Assembly: GCF_024138675.1 (NCBI RefSeq)
Contig: NZ_CP090959.1
Coordinates: forward strand, 3,391,001 to 3,455,000
Direction: 5' to 3'
Source of the DNA: Simiduia sp. 21SJ11W-1
GTDB taxonomy: Bacteria; Pseudomonadota; Gammaproteobacteria; Pseudomonadales; Cellvibrionaceae
Length of the DNA: 64,000 nucleotides
Position 1 is the stretch's first letter. Each line of letters opens with the position of its first letter. Below are positions 27,270 to 37,148 of the stretch, one piece after another. The translations under genes were made by a program, and so were the position numbers. The notes under the pieces were generated by a model. It was not told the origin of the DNA. It did not search any database and worked only from the letters and a program-made list of their open reading frames with translations.

Positions 27270-28511
27270 ATGCCCAATACGGCCAATTTCACCAAAGCAT
27301 TGTTAGAGGATGCGCAGCCAGAACCTGGCAAATCGCGCTCCTACATATACGACACACGCGTCAATGGCTTGTGCCTGGCAATCACCCCCAAAGGCACCAA
27401 AAGTTTTCTGGTCTACCGCAAGGTTGATGGCCGCCCGGTGCGGGTGACGCTGGGCCGTTACCCCGACATGAAAATAGAGCAGGCCCGCAAACTCGCGCTG
27501 GATGCCTTGTCGTCATTGGCAGGCGGCGTAAATCCCATTGAGGAAAAGCGGGCGCGGCGCGCAGAAGGTGTCACGCTTCAGGATGTGATGGACGACTACT
27601 TGCGGGTTCGGGGCCATACCCTGAGCCCCAATACAATCAGCAACTACCAAACCGTATTGAAGCGCCATCTGGAGCCTTGGGTAAAAAAACCGCTGGCCTA
27701 CATCACCCGCGACAGAGTCGCGCGCCGGCACCGGGAAATCAGCGAGATCTCAGAGTCCGCCGCCAACAAAACCATGCGGGTACTGCGCGCCCTGTTTAAC
27801 TTTGCCAACGGCCAATACGAAGACCGCCACGGCAAAGGCTTATTCCCAGATAACCCCGTCAGCCGGCTCACCCACACACGCAGCTGGAACAAAGAAACCC
27901 GGCGCGACAACAAAATCAAAAACAGCCAGCTGGCCAGCTGGTTCCAAGCCGTAAATAGCCTATATGAGCGGGAAGACCGATTCGCCCACGTGGCGGGCGA
28001 CTACCTCCAATTTCTGCTATTTACCGGGCTCCGCCGCCGCGAGGCCGCCAGCCTTACCGTCAAAGACGTGGATTTCAACGAACTAACCTTCACCGTCTAC
28101 AAGACCAAAAATGGCAACCCACTTACCCTGCCAATGTCCACACCCGTACAGCAGCTGCTTCAACGCAGACTGTCAGAGGCATCAGGTGACATGGTGTTTG
28201 AAAGCTCAGGTAGCAGCGGCCAAATCAACGACCCGCGCCGCGTCATCGAATACGTGAGGAAGGCATCGGGTGTCCATTTCACCCTACACGACCTGCGGCG
28301 CACCTTTATATCCATTGCAGAATCACTCGACATACCCGCCTATGCGCTGAAAAAGCTGGTCAATCACAGTACAGGTGGCGATGTGACCGCAGGGTATATT
28401 GTGATGGATGTGGAGCGCTTACGCGCCCCGATGCAAACAATCGGAAGATTTATCACCAATAATTCCAACCCAGCAAACCCCGAAAATTGGCCGGCTCACA
28501 ACCGCCCTTAA
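27270..28511 (+). CDS. Tyrosine recombinase / integrase of island 2 (P4-like)
   Basis: A 413-residue integrase expected to insert and excise island 2 at tRNA-Met. Domain order is as in P4-type integrases: an N-terminal DUF4102 arm-binding region (YDTRVNGLCLAITPKGTKSF), a core-binding domain (about 100-200) and the catalytic domain. The latter shows TGLRRREA (R about 255), HDLRR (about 340-344) and GYI tyrosine (about 376). It shares the same plan and many motifs with the island 1 integrase but the two are far from identical. The different terminal repeats agree with distinct arm specificity but a common tRNA target. Confidence 0.94.
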   Translation: MPNTANFTKALLEDAQPEPGKSRSYIYDTRVNGLCLAITPKGTKSFLVYRKVDGRPVRVTLGRYPDMKIEQARKLALDALSSLAGGVNPIEEKRARRAEGVTLQDVMDDYLRVRGHTLSPNTISNYQTVLKRHLEPWVKKPLAYITRDRVARRHREISEISESAANKTMRVLRALFNFANGQYEDRHGKGLFPDNPVSRLTHTRSWNKETRRDNKIKNSQLASWFQAVNSLYEREDRFAHVAGDYLQFLLFTGLRRREAASLTVKDVDFNELTFTVYKTKNGNPLTLPMSTPVQQLLQRRLSEASGDMVFESSGSSGQINDPRRVIEYVRKASGVHFTLHDLRRTFISIAESLDIPAYALKKLVNHSTGGDVTAGYIVMDVERLRAPMQTIGRFITNNSNPANPENWPAHNRP

Positions 28512-28796
28512 AGCATCAATTAATCTTGGCAAGAATCAAATATCACTAGATTCCAAGCCGCTTACCCTAAAGATTTCTCTAAGAGCCCTGGTGCTCCGGC
28601 ACACCTTTCCTCATCACACAGTTAAACAAAAAATCTTAGTTTTCAAAACCTCTCGACCAGTTGACCGCATTAAGGCATTGGAAACCAAATGTCAAATTTG
28701 GATTTTCGAAATTTGCCCATTGTCAATTGAATTTAACCAAAAACTTCGCAACACTAATCCTTGCAAACCAACAAGAATAACAAAAAAGGTATTTGC

Positions 28797-29018
28797 ATGC
28801 GCTTTGACAGTGATTTTCCATCAGTAAATTTATTATCACCAGAAGCCACGAGTAAGCTTTTAGAAGTTTCAGTGGGTACGCTTTCAGTCTGGCGTTGTAC
28901 TGGCCGCTACAATCTTCCCTACGTAAAAATCGGACGCAAGGTACGCTACCGCGCTAGCGATGTTGTCGCTTTCATTGAGAGTCGTTTACAGACTGGCGGG
29001 AGTTCCCACCATGAGTAA
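28797..29018 (+). CDS. AlpA/Xis-like helix-turn-helix regulator
   Basis: A 73-residue AlpA-like protein with LLSPEATSKLLEVSVGTLSVWR, then YVKIGRKVRYRASDVVAFIESR. It is the counterpart of the island 1 protein at 2836. The ATG at 28797 follows an A/G-rich ribosome site (AAAAAAGG at 28781-28788), so the upstream ATG at 28761 is not preferred. The stop overlaps the next start. It is likely to control integrase or act in excision. The 285 bases before it (28512-28796) hold no gene that I can support. Confidence 0.83.
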   Translation: MRFDSDFPSVNLLSPEATSKLLEVSVGTLSVWRCTGRYNLPYVKIGRKVRYRASDVVAFIESRLQTGGSSHHE

Positions 29019-29370
29019 ATCACGGAGCATCCCCACAAAACATGAGCTGGCGCTGATTGATCTTCTGGAGCATGGAACTGAAGGCATCTCTAAACTCACC
29101 ACGCTAGCCTCCTATGGAGAGACATCGCTACCAACTACCATCAGCGAGCTAGGTTTGCAGCGGGGCATTCGCATCGATCGCAAACGCTGTAAACATCGCC
29201 ATCGACACGGTGGTGAAACCTTTTTCACGCACTATTGGTTGGGGTCGAAATCTACCGCATACCAAGCGCTAGATGTACTGAAACACCTGCGCGCCGCCCG
29301 TAACGCGCCTCCTCCAATACATTTGGAGAAGGCCGCCAATCAATTCCCGGATGATGAGTTGAGGGGCTAA
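29011..29370 (+). CDS. Small hypothetical island protein
   Basis: A 119-residue protein overlapping the AlpA-like gene by eight bases. The N-terminal half (ALIDLLEHGTEGISKLTTLASYGETSLPTTISEL) has a winged helix-turn-helix look. The middle carries a basic His/Arg patch (KRCKHRHRHGG), and the protein ends in a polar tail. It probably binds DNA, but I do not recognise the family. The stop overlaps the next start by one base, so the genes from 28797 to 29816 look like one operon. Confidence 0.65.
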   Translation: MSKSRSIPTKHELALIDLLEHGTEGISKLTTLASYGETSLPTTISELGLQRGIRIDRKRCKHRHRHGGETFFTHYWLGSKSTAYQALDVLKHLRAARNAPPPIHLEKAANQFPDDELRG

Positions 29371-29816
29371 TGGCAAAGCGCAGAGACCGCGCGCGCACCA
29401 AAGGGCGAAAAAACACTTCGCCCTTTGTACGCCTCGACCATCGCATATTGGACCACCCCGACTACCTCAACCTCAGTCATCCGGCCAAGGCACTACTCAC
29501 TGATATGTTGCGCCAATACAACGGCAACAATAACGGTGATTTTTGCGTGACCTTGTCAGTGATGAGTAAGCGGGGTTGGACCTCAAACGACACCTTGAGG
29601 CGAGCGCTAAATCAATTGATAGCAGCCAACTTGGTCATGCTAACCCGCCAGGGCGGACGCCATAAGCCCAGCCTATATGCCGTCACTTTCCTGAACATTG
29701 ACCCCTGCAATGGAAAACTAGAATGCCCAGCAACAAAAGTACCGCCAAGAAACTTCTCAAAAATTATACCGTCTCCCGGTATAAAACCTATGCCATTGGG
29801 CCGGCACACGGCCTAA
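29370..29816 (+). CDS. Helix-turn-helix replication/regulatory-type protein
   Basis: A 148-residue basic protein. It begins with an Arg/Lys-rich start, then a segment typical of small island and plasmid proteins: SPFVRLDHRILDHPDYLNLSHPAK, with a following winged-helix (SKRGWTSNDTLRRALNQLIAANLVMLTRQGG). Such proteins are often found beside AlpA and integrase genes and may act in replication or regulation; the exact role is not known. It starts on the last base of the previous stop. Confidence 0.68.
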   Translation: MAKRRDRARTKGRKNTSPFVRLDHRILDHPDYLNLSHPAKALLTDMLRQYNGNNNGDFCVTLSVMSKRGWTSNDTLRRALNQLIAANLVMLTRQGGRHKPSLYAVTFLNIDPCNGKLECPATKVPPRNFSKIIPSPGIKPMPLGRHTA

Positions 29817-29965
29817 TCACTTTGCAGAGAACTCTTTTTTGTACCGTCTGCCGGCCCAGCCAGCCCTGTATTTGCATTTCTGCTTGGCCGTCTAACGGAC
29901 ACCTTTATAGATATATACCATATGCTAGCCTCACAATACGCACTCCCATACACGAGGGCTTTGCC

Positions 29966-30136
29966 ATGAGCCAGAACCCAAAAACACCGAAGCGCCGCGC
30001 CAAAGCAGCACGCAGTTCGCGCGAGCAATTTGATCTGTTATATGCGAAAACCGATAGCAACTTATCAGCAGCGGCTAAAGAGGCCCGCGAAGTCATCAGA
30101 GCGCTATCTGAGTCAAGCAGGGCAACAAAGCACTAA
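29966..30136 (+). CDS. Small basic hypothetical protein
   Basis: A 56-residue protein (MSQNPKTPKRRAKAARSSRE start) with a highly basic N-terminus and a helical C-terminus. It is followed after three bases by the next gene. No family recognised. Supported mainly by position and by compact packing with downstream genes. Confidence 0.45.
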   Translation: MSQNPKTPKRRAKAARSSREQFDLLYAKTDSNLSAAAKEAREVIRALSESSRATKH

Positions 30137-30139
30137 TCC

Positions 30140-30454
30140 ATGGGTAACACACTTACTGAGCAACAACGCAGGGTTTTGCTACGCCAGTATTTTCAGCAGC
30201 AACGAGCGAGCTGGCTGCGCTGGTGGAATGAAGGCCAACGCAACGGCCCTAAACCCACTGTCGCCTTTCCGGATGCCTGTCGTGGCTTACGCTGCGGCGC
30301 CAAAACCCGGGCCGGCACGCCCTGCAAGAATAGCGGTACCGATTACCCAAACGGCCGCTGTCGATTTCACGGTGGCCCCAGCACCGGGCCTCGTACATCC
30401 GAAGGTAAAGCCCGGGCCTCCCGCAACAGCCAACTCGAGACCTCTAATGAATAA
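30140..30454 (+). CDS. HGGxSTGP-motif small zinc-type protein
   Basis: A 104-residue protein with CRGLRCGAKTRAGTPC, then CRFHGGPSTGPRT and a basic end. The conserved Cys and His residues and HGGxSTGP motif mark a family frequent in integrated islands and plasmids, whose function is not known. Cys residues (CGAKT...C, C-x2-H) could bind a metal. The stop overlaps the next small gene by eight bases. Confidence 0.7.
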   Translation: MGNTLTEQQRRVLLRQYFQQQRASWLRWWNEGQRNGPKPTVAFPDACRGLRCGAKTRAGTPCKNSGTDYPNGRCRFHGGPSTGPRTSEGKARASRNSQLETSNE

Positions 30455-30614
30455 GCCCTCCGATACTGAAAAAGACGAAGCTCTGGCCCGTATACACCTG
30501 AGCAACCAGGATAAGCACTGCAAACTCACCCCCGCGCAGAAGCAGGTCGGCATAAGGCGATTTCTCAGCATTGCCCGGCGGATCAGCGCACCCTTACCAG
30601 CGAACAACAACTAG
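30447..30614 (+). CDS. Small hypothetical protein
   Basis: A 55-residue charged helical protein whose ATG overlaps the end of the HGGxSTGP-motif gene. It carries LTPAQKQVGIRRFLSIARR near the C-terminus. Family not recognised. The overlap suggests co-translation. Confidence 0.42.
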   Translation: MNKPSDTEKDEALARIHLSNQDKHCKLTPAQKQVGIRRFLSIARRISAPLPANNN

Positions 30615-30835
30615 CCTCACTACCAATCAAGAATCCCTACTTTTCCCTACCCGGCAACGAACCCCATGGAACCGTAACAAAACCGAACATTGAATCGACC
30701 AAATACAAAACGCGCCGGGCAGGACAAGTTTGCCCAAGTGAGGCAAAATCCCCAACAACCCAAATTTCAGACATCCGTACCTACCCCCGCTAAATGCCGG
30801 ACCAGGACGGTCAAAATTCAACCAGAAGGACAAAT

Positions 30836-32413
30836 ATGGCCAAGCCTGCCAAAGCCCCCAAAAAGCCCGCCAAGAGCTTTGAACAGAACCTGTGGGATAC
30901 CGCCGACAAGCTGCGCGGCTCGGTGGAATCCTCCGAATACAAGCACGTGGTGCTGTCGCTCATCTTCCTCAAGTTCATCAGCGACAAGTTTGAGGCCCGG
31001 CGGCAGGAGTTGATTGACCAAGGCCAGGGCGATTATGTGGACATGGTGGAGTTTTACACCATGAACAACGTCTTCTACCTGCCCGAGGAATCCCGCTGGG
31101 GCACCATCCTCAAGCACGCCAAGCAGGACGACATAGCAGTCAAAATCGACACCGCCCTCCACACGGTGGAAAAGCACAACAAATCCCTGCGCGGCGCCCT
31201 GCCCGATAACTACTTCTCCCGCCTGGGGCTGGATGTGGCTAGGCTTGCCGCACTGCTGGATTCCATTAACAACATCGACACCATCGAAGATAACGAACAA
31301 GACGTGGTCGGGCGGGTGTATGAATACTTCCTCGGCAACTTTGCCGCCACCGAGGGCAAGGGCGGCGGCGAGTTCTATACGCCCAAGTGCGTGGTCAACC
31401 TGCTGGCGGAAATGATTGAGCCCTACCACGGCAAAATCTACGACCCCTGCTGCGGCTCCGGCGGCATGTTTGTGCAATCGGTCAAATTTGTGGAAAGCCA
31501 CCAGGGCAACAAGAAAGACATTTCCATCTACGGCCAGGAACAAACCGCCACCACCTACAAGCTGGCCAAAATGAACCTGGCCATCCGCGGCATCAGCGCC
31601 AACCTCGGCGAGGTGCCGGCCGATACGTTTTTTAAAGACCAGCACCCCGATTTAAAAGCCGACTTCATCATGGCCAACCCGCCCTTTAACCTGAAGGAAT
31701 GGCGCGGCCCCGATGAACTGCTAGATGACCCGCGCTGGGCCGGCTACGAGGTACCGCCCACCGGCAATGCCAACTACGGCTGGATTTTGCACATGGTGAG
31801 CAAGCTCTCCGCCAACGGCGTGGCCGGCTTTGTACTCGCCAACGGCGCCATGAGCACCAACACCAAGGGCGAAGGCGAGATCCGCAAAAAGCTCATTGAA
31901 AACGACCTCATCGATTGCATGATCGCCCTGCCCGGCCAGCTGTTTTACACAACGCAAATTCCCGTCTGCCTGTGGTTTATCACCAAAAATAAAAAAGCCG
32001 AAGCCATCCCCGGCCACCCGGAAAGCAACCACCGCAACCGCCAGGGCGAAACCCTGTTTATTGATGCCCGCAATATGGGCTCCATGATCAGCCGGGTTCA
32101 CAAGGAACTGACCGAGGACGACATTGCGCACATTACCCGTACCTACCATGCGTGGCGCGGGGAAGCGAAAGACGGCGACTTTGAGGATGTGCCGGGCTTT
32201 TGCAAGGCTGCCAAGGTAGAGGATATTGCCGCCAATGATTTTGTACTCACGCCTGGCCGTTATGTAGGCACCGAGGTGGAAGAGGATGATGGTGAAGTAT
32301 TTGAGGCTAGGATGCGAGAGCTCTCCAATACCTTATACCTGCAAATGGCAGATGCCCAACAACTGGACGCACTAATTAAGCAAAACCTGAGTGGACTTGG
32401 CTATGACGTGTAA
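30836..32413 (+). CDS. hsdM: Type I restriction-modification methyltransferase subunit HsdM
   Basis: A 525-residue N6-adenine methyltransferase. An N-terminal HsdM helical domain (SFEQNLWDTADKLRGSVE) is followed by SAM motif I DPCCGSGG (203-210) and catalytic NPPF (281-284). The ATG at 30836 follows a good AGAAGGA ribosome site (30823-30829), so the ATG at 30794 is not preferred. It forms the modification core with HsdS, whose gene overlaps by eleven bases. The 220 bases before it have no gene and probably hold the promoter. Confidence 0.95.
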   Translation: MAKPAKAPKKPAKSFEQNLWDTADKLRGSVESSEYKHVVLSLIFLKFISDKFEARRQELIDQGQGDYVDMVEFYTMNNVFYLPEESRWGTILKHAKQDDIAVKIDTALHTVEKHNKSLRGALPDNYFSRLGLDVARLAALLDSINNIDTIEDNEQDVVGRVYEYFLGNFAATEGKGGGEFYTPKCVVNLLAEMIEPYHGKIYDPCCGSGGMFVQSVKFVESHQGNKKDISIYGQEQTATTYKLAKMNLAIRGISANLGEVPADTFFKDQHPDLKADFIMANPPFNLKEWRGPDELLDDPRWAGYEVPPTGNANYGWILHMVSKLSANGVAGFVLANGAMSTNTKGEGEIRKKLIENDLIDCMIALPGQLFYTTQIPVCLWFITKNKKAEAIPGHPESNHRNRQGETLFIDARNMGSMISRVHKELTEDDIAHITRTYHAWRGEAKDGDFEDVPGFCKAAKVEDIAANDFVLTPGRYVGTEVEEDDGEVFEARMRELSNTLYLQMADAQQLDALIKQNLSGLGYDV

Positions 32414-33800
32414 GCCAAAACATATTGAATTTTCCCGCCTAATATTAGAAAAGCCCCGCAACGGCCTATACAAGGGCAAAGAATATCAGGGCTCTGGCAA
32501 CCGCTGGATCAAAATGGGCGACATTTATAAAGATAACTTTTTCTATAACCAACCAACTGAGCGAATAGAAGTATCTGCGTCAGAAATTAAACGATTTTCA
32601 TGTTTACCTGGAGATCTATTATTTGGACGGACATCTCTCACCCTAGAGGGGGTGGGCGATTGCATGCTTATTGGCTCCATTAAAGACCAGCCCATCTTTG
32701 AGTCAAATTTATTCAGAATAAGGCTAAATCAAGAAAAAGCCTCCCCTCTTTTCTATTTTTACTTTTTTAAGTCTTCCATCGGCAAGCGAATAATTCAAAA
32801 AATCGCCAAACAAACAGCCGCAACCAGCATCACTGCCAGCGATTTAATCGAACAGGATGTTCCATATTTTGAGAGAAAATATCAGGACAACATTGCCAGC
32901 TTTATCCACAGATTTGATAAAAAAATCGAACTAAACCGCCAAACCAACGCTACCCTGGAAGCCATGGCACAGGCGTTATTTAAAAGCTGGTTTGTGGATT
33001 TTGACCCGGTCATCGACAACGCCCTGGCCGCCGGCAACCCTATTCCCGAAGCGCTCCAGGCCCGCGCCCAACGCCGCGCCCACTACCACGAACAAAACCG
33101 CCAACAACCCAACCCCCAAGCCCCCCTCCCCCAACACATCGCCACCCTCTTCCCCAACCGTTTCGTAGAATCCGAAACCCTGGACTGGGTGCCGGAGGGG
33201 TGGGAGGTCAAGCCTATTAGTACAATTGCAACAATAAACAAAGAAGCTTGGACAAAGAAAAACTCACCCGAATTTGTGGAATACGTGGACTTAGCCAACA
33301 CCAAAGACGGCTCAATTCTTGAAACCACGCATTACTCATTTACTGAAGCACCTAGTCGAGCCCGTCGAGTGCTACGAACTGACGATACAATATTCGGTAC
33401 CGTCCGGCCGGGAAACCGGTCGTTTGCCTTTATCAACCAAGAAGGACTGACTGGGAGCACTGGATTTGCAGTGCTAAGGGCCAAGAAACAAAATTTCCGA
33501 TCTTTCATCTACCTGGCAACAACTAGACCAGAAAGCATTGAACTTTTTGCCCACCTAGCTGATGGCGCTGCCTATCCAGCTATCCGACCAGACCTTATCG
33601 GCGCACAGCCAGTAGCAGTAGCTAGCAATCAGGTTGTAGATAAATTCGACCAGTTAGCCTATGGATGGCTTAAAAAGGCGGGGGAGGCCAGAAAGGAAAG
33701 CGCAACACTTTCACAGCTCCGCGACACCCTCCTCCCCAAACTCCTGTCCGGCCAACTGCGCATCCCTGAGGCTGAGCAGTTAGTGGCTGAGGTGTTGTAA
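32403..33800 (+). CDS. hsdS: Type I restriction-modification specificity subunit HsdS
   Basis: A 465-residue specificity subunit with two target-recognition domains (about 5-165 and 262-420). They are separated by the conserved coiled-coil spacer (about 170-210, with ALFKSWFVDFDPV) and closed by LRDTLLPKLLSGQL. It determines the two half-sites of the bipartite recognition sequence. Both recognition domains are AT-rich, while the spacers (32940-33200) are GC-rich, as expected for domain swapping. The ATG at 32403 overlaps hsdM. Confidence 0.93.
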   Translation: MTCKPKHIEFSRLILEKPRNGLYKGKEYQGSGNRWIKMGDIYKDNFFYNQPTERIEVSASEIKRFSCLPGDLLFGRTSLTLEGVGDCMLIGSIKDQPIFESNLFRIRLNQEKASPLFYFYFFKSSIGKRIIQKIAKQTAATSITASDLIEQDVPYFERKYQDNIASFIHRFDKKIELNRQTNATLEAMAQALFKSWFVDFDPVIDNALAAGNPIPEALQARAQRRAHYHEQNRQQPNPQAPLPQHIATLFPNRFVESETLDWVPEGWEVKPISTIATINKEAWTKKNSPEFVEYVDLANTKDGSILETTHYSFTEAPSRARRVLRTDDTIFGTVRPGNRSFAFINQEGLTGSTGFAVLRAKKQNFRSFIYLATTRPESIELFAHLADGAAYPAIRPDLIGAQPVAVASNQVVDKFDQLAYGWLKKAGEARKESATLSQLRDTLLPKLLSGQLRIPEAEQLVAEVL

Positions 33801-33835
33801 GGTATAAGCTAAGCGCTACTTAAAAGGAATTGCCC

Positions 33836-35710
33836 ATGATAGAAATCAGGTCCCAAGCCGATATAGCGGATTTACGCGAAAGCGTCGATGTGGAGTGCAA
33901 ACTGGCGCAGGGTAGAGATGGCAACGGCCATTGCCCTACGAGCATTTGGTCAACTTACAGCGCCTTTGCCAATACCGATGGCGGTGAAATATTCCTGGGG
34001 CTAGAAGAAGCGAAAGATGGCTCATATAAGCTAGCAGGAATCATCAATACCGATAAAGTACTCGATGAAATTTGGACAGGTTTAAACAACCCTGATCACG
34101 CTAATGCAAACATATTGCGACCTCAAGATGTACAGGTAATAACCATTGATGGCGTCAACCTCATTCACATCCATGTACCCAGAGCGAACCGCAGGCAGCG
34201 GCCTATCTATGTTGGCCGCAACCCTTTAGCAGGCACCTATCGCCGTTTTAACAGCGCAGACGTTAAACAGCCGGAGCAAATAGTCCGTCGAATACTTGCA
34301 GAGCAACTAGACGATAGTCGCGATGGCGGCGTGTTACAGCATTATGGCATCGACGATCTCGATGAACAAACTCTGGCAAATTACCGCCAACGCTACGCCA
34401 ACCTACAACCAGACCACCCATGGAATAAACTTGAGACCGAAGGGTTCTTACGCAATATTGGCGCGATGCGTCGAGATCGCGAGACAGGTCACGCAGGACT
34501 GACAACAGCAGGGCTACTAATGTTTGGCAAGCTCTATGCCATTAAAGAGGCGCTGCCCTATTACATGCTGGATTATCAAGAGCGACCCGACGCGAAAACG
34601 GAACCCCGCTGGATAGATAGGGTAACCCTCGACGGTAGCTGGCCCGGAAATTTATTCGACTTTTATCAGCGAGTGATTCGTAAATTAACCGCTGACTTAA
34701 AAATACCTTTTGCCCTTAAAGGTGACGCCCGGCAAGAAGACACTCACTTACATACCGCACTGCGTGAAGCTTTGGTGAATACATTAGTTCATGCCGATTT
34801 TTCGGGTCGAGCTTCTGTTTTAGTGGTGCGCAGGCCCGACATGTTTGGATTTCGCAACCCCGGCAAAATGCGCGTTCCTATCGAAATAGCCACCAAAGGG
34901 GGGGAGAGTGACTGCCGAAACCGATTACTACAGGATATGTTCCGCTACGTCGGCCTAGGTGAGAATGCGGGTTCCGGCCTACCTAAAATTTTTGATGGCT
35001 GGGCGAGTCAACACTGGCGTAAACCACTTTTACGCGAGTTAGATGAACCTAACGAACAAACGATACTAGAGCTCCACACTATCAGCCTTATTCCAGAAGG
35101 TGCCTTTGAGGCACTAAGAGAGAATATTGGCGAGGACATATTCAGCTCACTCTCTGACACTGAACGCCTCATTTTGATCACGGCGCAGGTAGAACACACA
35201 GTAAGTCACCGACGATTGATGGAGATTTTGGACATTCATCCCCATGACTTAACCTCACAGCTCTCTCGATTGGTAGAAAAGAACCTGCTGTTTCAAGAAG
35301 GTAGCGGCCGTGGAACCATCTATTTCCTCCTTGAGGCGCGCCTAGAGGATGCTTTTAATGAGCTAAACGCCAAAACGACTCAAGGGGAAAGCTCTAGGGG
35401 TTTAGAAAATAGGTCTGGGGGTTTGAGCGAGAGCTCTGGGGGTTTGCAGGCACTTCAGAAGATAGCGGCGCCAGTGGCAAGCACTAAAAGGTGCCCTAAA
35501 CAATTGGTGGAAGAGACGATTATCAAACTGTGTAGCGTAACCCCTCTTAGCCTGCCCACGCTTACAGACTTGCTTAACAGGTCTCAAGAGGTTGTCAGAA
35601 AAGATTACCTACAGCCAATGATCAAAGACCGACGCCTAAAATACCGCTATCCAACCAGACTCAACCACCCGGATCAGGCATACATTGCAAATGACGCCAT
35701 AGAGCATTGA
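33836..35710 (+). CDS. AlbA_2/Schlafen-type ATP-binding protein
   Basis: A 624-residue protein of the putative DNA-binding AlbA_2 class, often placed inside type I restriction loci. The N-terminal region (DVECKLAQ ... YSAFANTDGGEIFLGL) is the AlbA_2 domain. The middle carries the GHKL-like segment LREALVNTLVHADFSG with GFRNPG, and the C-terminal part has winged-helix stretches. Residues about 515-545 repeat SSRG/SSGG-L segments (GESSRGLENRSGGLSESSGG). The ATG at 33836 follows AAAAGGA. Function in defence is not established; it may regulate the locus. Confidence 0.82.
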   Translation: MIEIRSQADIADLRESVDVECKLAQGRDGNGHCPTSIWSTYSAFANTDGGEIFLGLEEAKDGSYKLAGIINTDKVLDEIWTGLNNPDHANANILRPQDVQVITIDGVNLIHIHVPRANRRQRPIYVGRNPLAGTYRRFNSADVKQPEQIVRRILAEQLDDSRDGGVLQHYGIDDLDEQTLANYRQRYANLQPDHPWNKLETEGFLRNIGAMRRDRETGHAGLTTAGLLMFGKLYAIKEALPYYMLDYQERPDAKTEPRWIDRVTLDGSWPGNLFDFYQRVIRKLTADLKIPFALKGDARQEDTHLHTALREALVNTLVHADFSGRASVLVVRRPDMFGFRNPGKMRVPIEIATKGGESDCRNRLLQDMFRYVGLGENAGSGLPKIFDGWASQHWRKPLLRELDEPNEQTILELHTISLIPEGAFEALRENIGEDIFSSLSDTERLILITAQVEHTVSHRRLMEILDIHPHDLTSQLSRLVEKNLLFQEGSGRGTIYFLLEARLEDAFNELNAKTTQGESSRGLENRSGGLSESSGGLQALQKIAAPVASTKRCPKQLVEETIIKLCSVTPLSLPTLTDLLNRSQEVVRKDYLQPMIKDRRLKYRYPTRLNHPDQAYIANDAIEH

Positions 35711-35963
35711 GAGCAGCGGACCTAAACGCTATTTCATTGCTAACTTGAGTCTTCCATAAAAGGCAAACTAACCAATTGAAAAATATAGATTTTCTTATTT
35801 CAGAGCAAATCGAAGCGGCTATTTTTTAAACACAAAAAGGCTACCCCCTCTGCCCCCGAAACCAGCTTGTGGAGCGTAAAACAGGGAATAGACTCCAACA
35901 CCTGGTTTGTCGCGTTTGCAGACTCCGCAAATACTCACTGGGTTAAGCCAATAAGGAAAACAC

Positions 35964-36560
35964 ATGCTGACACTCCACCCCACCAAAGCACTCGTGGCCA
36001 AGCTTCCGGCATCCTCCGGGGGGCAGGTGCCGTTGGATGAATCCAGCCAGTGGTTGCAAGCGCAGGATGGCGAACCAAGCCCCCTTAGCGGCTGGCAGGG
36101 GCATTTGTTCACGCTTCAACGGCAGCAATGCGTATTGTTGGTTCACCAGGCAACCCGCTTCCCGGTACTGCTGAAGCAACTAACCAAACCAGATTTCGCC
36201 CGCTTTCACTGGCACTTTGTGGATGGCCTGATGAATACGTTGCTGAAATGTGGCGCCACCGACGCACAAATGACGGCCGCAACCCACCTGCTCCAGCCCC
36301 TTCAGCTTGCAGCGGGCACTGACCGCTCGGTGCAAAGCACGCTGAACCAAATGAAAGGTGAAGTTGAACACCTATTGCACTGCGACCAAATAGCACTCGG
36401 TGACTTGGCTGTATACCGCGTTAGCGCCAGATTGGCGCACAGGCCAACCTCTGTACAAGGGCAGTACATTTGGCCCGACAATCTGATGCTGGCGCTACTG
36501 GACGCCCATGCTGACAAAACACCAGAGAATGTGGTGCAATTGGGGGACTACACTGGCTGA
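35964..36560 (+). CDS. DUF6933-like protein
   Basis: A 198-residue soluble protein. The start (MLTLHPTKALVAKL) and the middle (HLFTLQRQQCVLLVHQATRFPVLL) resemble DUF6933 proteins. The role is unknown. It is followed after 45 bases by the GNAT-like gene. The 253 bases before it (35711-35963) show no gene. It lies between hsdS and hsdR, so it may be a passenger or an accessory of the restriction locus. Confidence 0.55.
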   Translation: MLTLHPTKALVAKLPASSGGQVPLDESSQWLQAQDGEPSPLSGWQGHLFTLQRQQCVLLVHQATRFPVLLKQLTKPDFARFHWHFVDGLMNTLLKCGATDAQMTAATHLLQPLQLAAGTDRSVQSTLNQMKGEVEHLLHCDQIALGDLAVYRVSARLAHRPTSVQGQYIWPDNLMLALLDAHADKTPENVVQLGDYTG

Positions 36561-36605
36561 ATCACAGGTTTTAGCAGCACACAGTGCTTTTTCATCAAGG
36601 AGAAG

Positions 36606-37148
36606 ATGATGGCCCAAACACCAAGAAGAGCAGACCACCAAAAAGCCGAGGACAAATTCCAAACCCTACGAGATATGACTTACGATGTCACTCGGCAGGA
36701 ATTTGACGACATTACCGTCGGCAGCATATCGCTACAACTATGCCAAGAGGCCGACCGCTGGAAGCATCAGACCAATGGGCGACCACAACGGGCCTCTTGG
36801 GAATGGTGCAAAGAATACCCTTTCTATCAACGCCGGCCCAACCGGTTTGAAATTGCTCTATCAAAGGGCGGCGTGCTTGGCGCACTCTGTTATGGGCAGC
36901 TTTCAAAACAAGGCTCACGCCTGCGTATGAACCTGATTGAATCTACCCCTATCAGGCCCACTCCGCTTGGGCAGCGGGCGCTGCCTATTCTGTCCTTTGC
37001 AGCCGCTGTGTTTGCGGATATTTGTGGTGCCGATGAATTATGGGTGCTAGACCCGGACCCGAACCTCGAAGGACTGTACCAAAGTGAAGGGTTTGGGCAG
37101 CGCGAGATTTATCATGGCCGGCGGGTAGGACAGCGGAGGATTTTATGA
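36606..37148 (+). CDS. GNAT-like N-acetyltransferase family protein
   Basis: A 180-residue protein with a likely GNAT fold: strands GVLGALCYGQLS and RLRMNLIESTP, a helix AAAVFADICGADELWVLDP, and the C-terminal LYQSEGFG motif. The canonical acetyl-CoA pyrophosphate loop is not clear, so the activity is uncertain. AAGGAG (36597-36602) supports this start. It overlaps the next small gene by four bases (ATGA). Confidence 0.6.
   Translation: MMAQTPRRADHQKAEDKFQTLRDMTYDVTRQEFDDITVGSISLQLCQEADRWKHQTNGRPQRASWEWCKEYPFYQRRPNRFEIALSKGGVLGALCYGQLSKQGSRLRMNLIESTPIRPTPLGQRALPILSFAAAVFADICGADELWVLDPDPNLEGLYQSEGFGQREIYHGRRVGQRRIL

Noticed and set aside
30818..31645. 275-codon minus-strand frame under hsdM
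   Set aside because: It is a shadow of hsdM, which has complete methyltransferase motifs on the plus strand.
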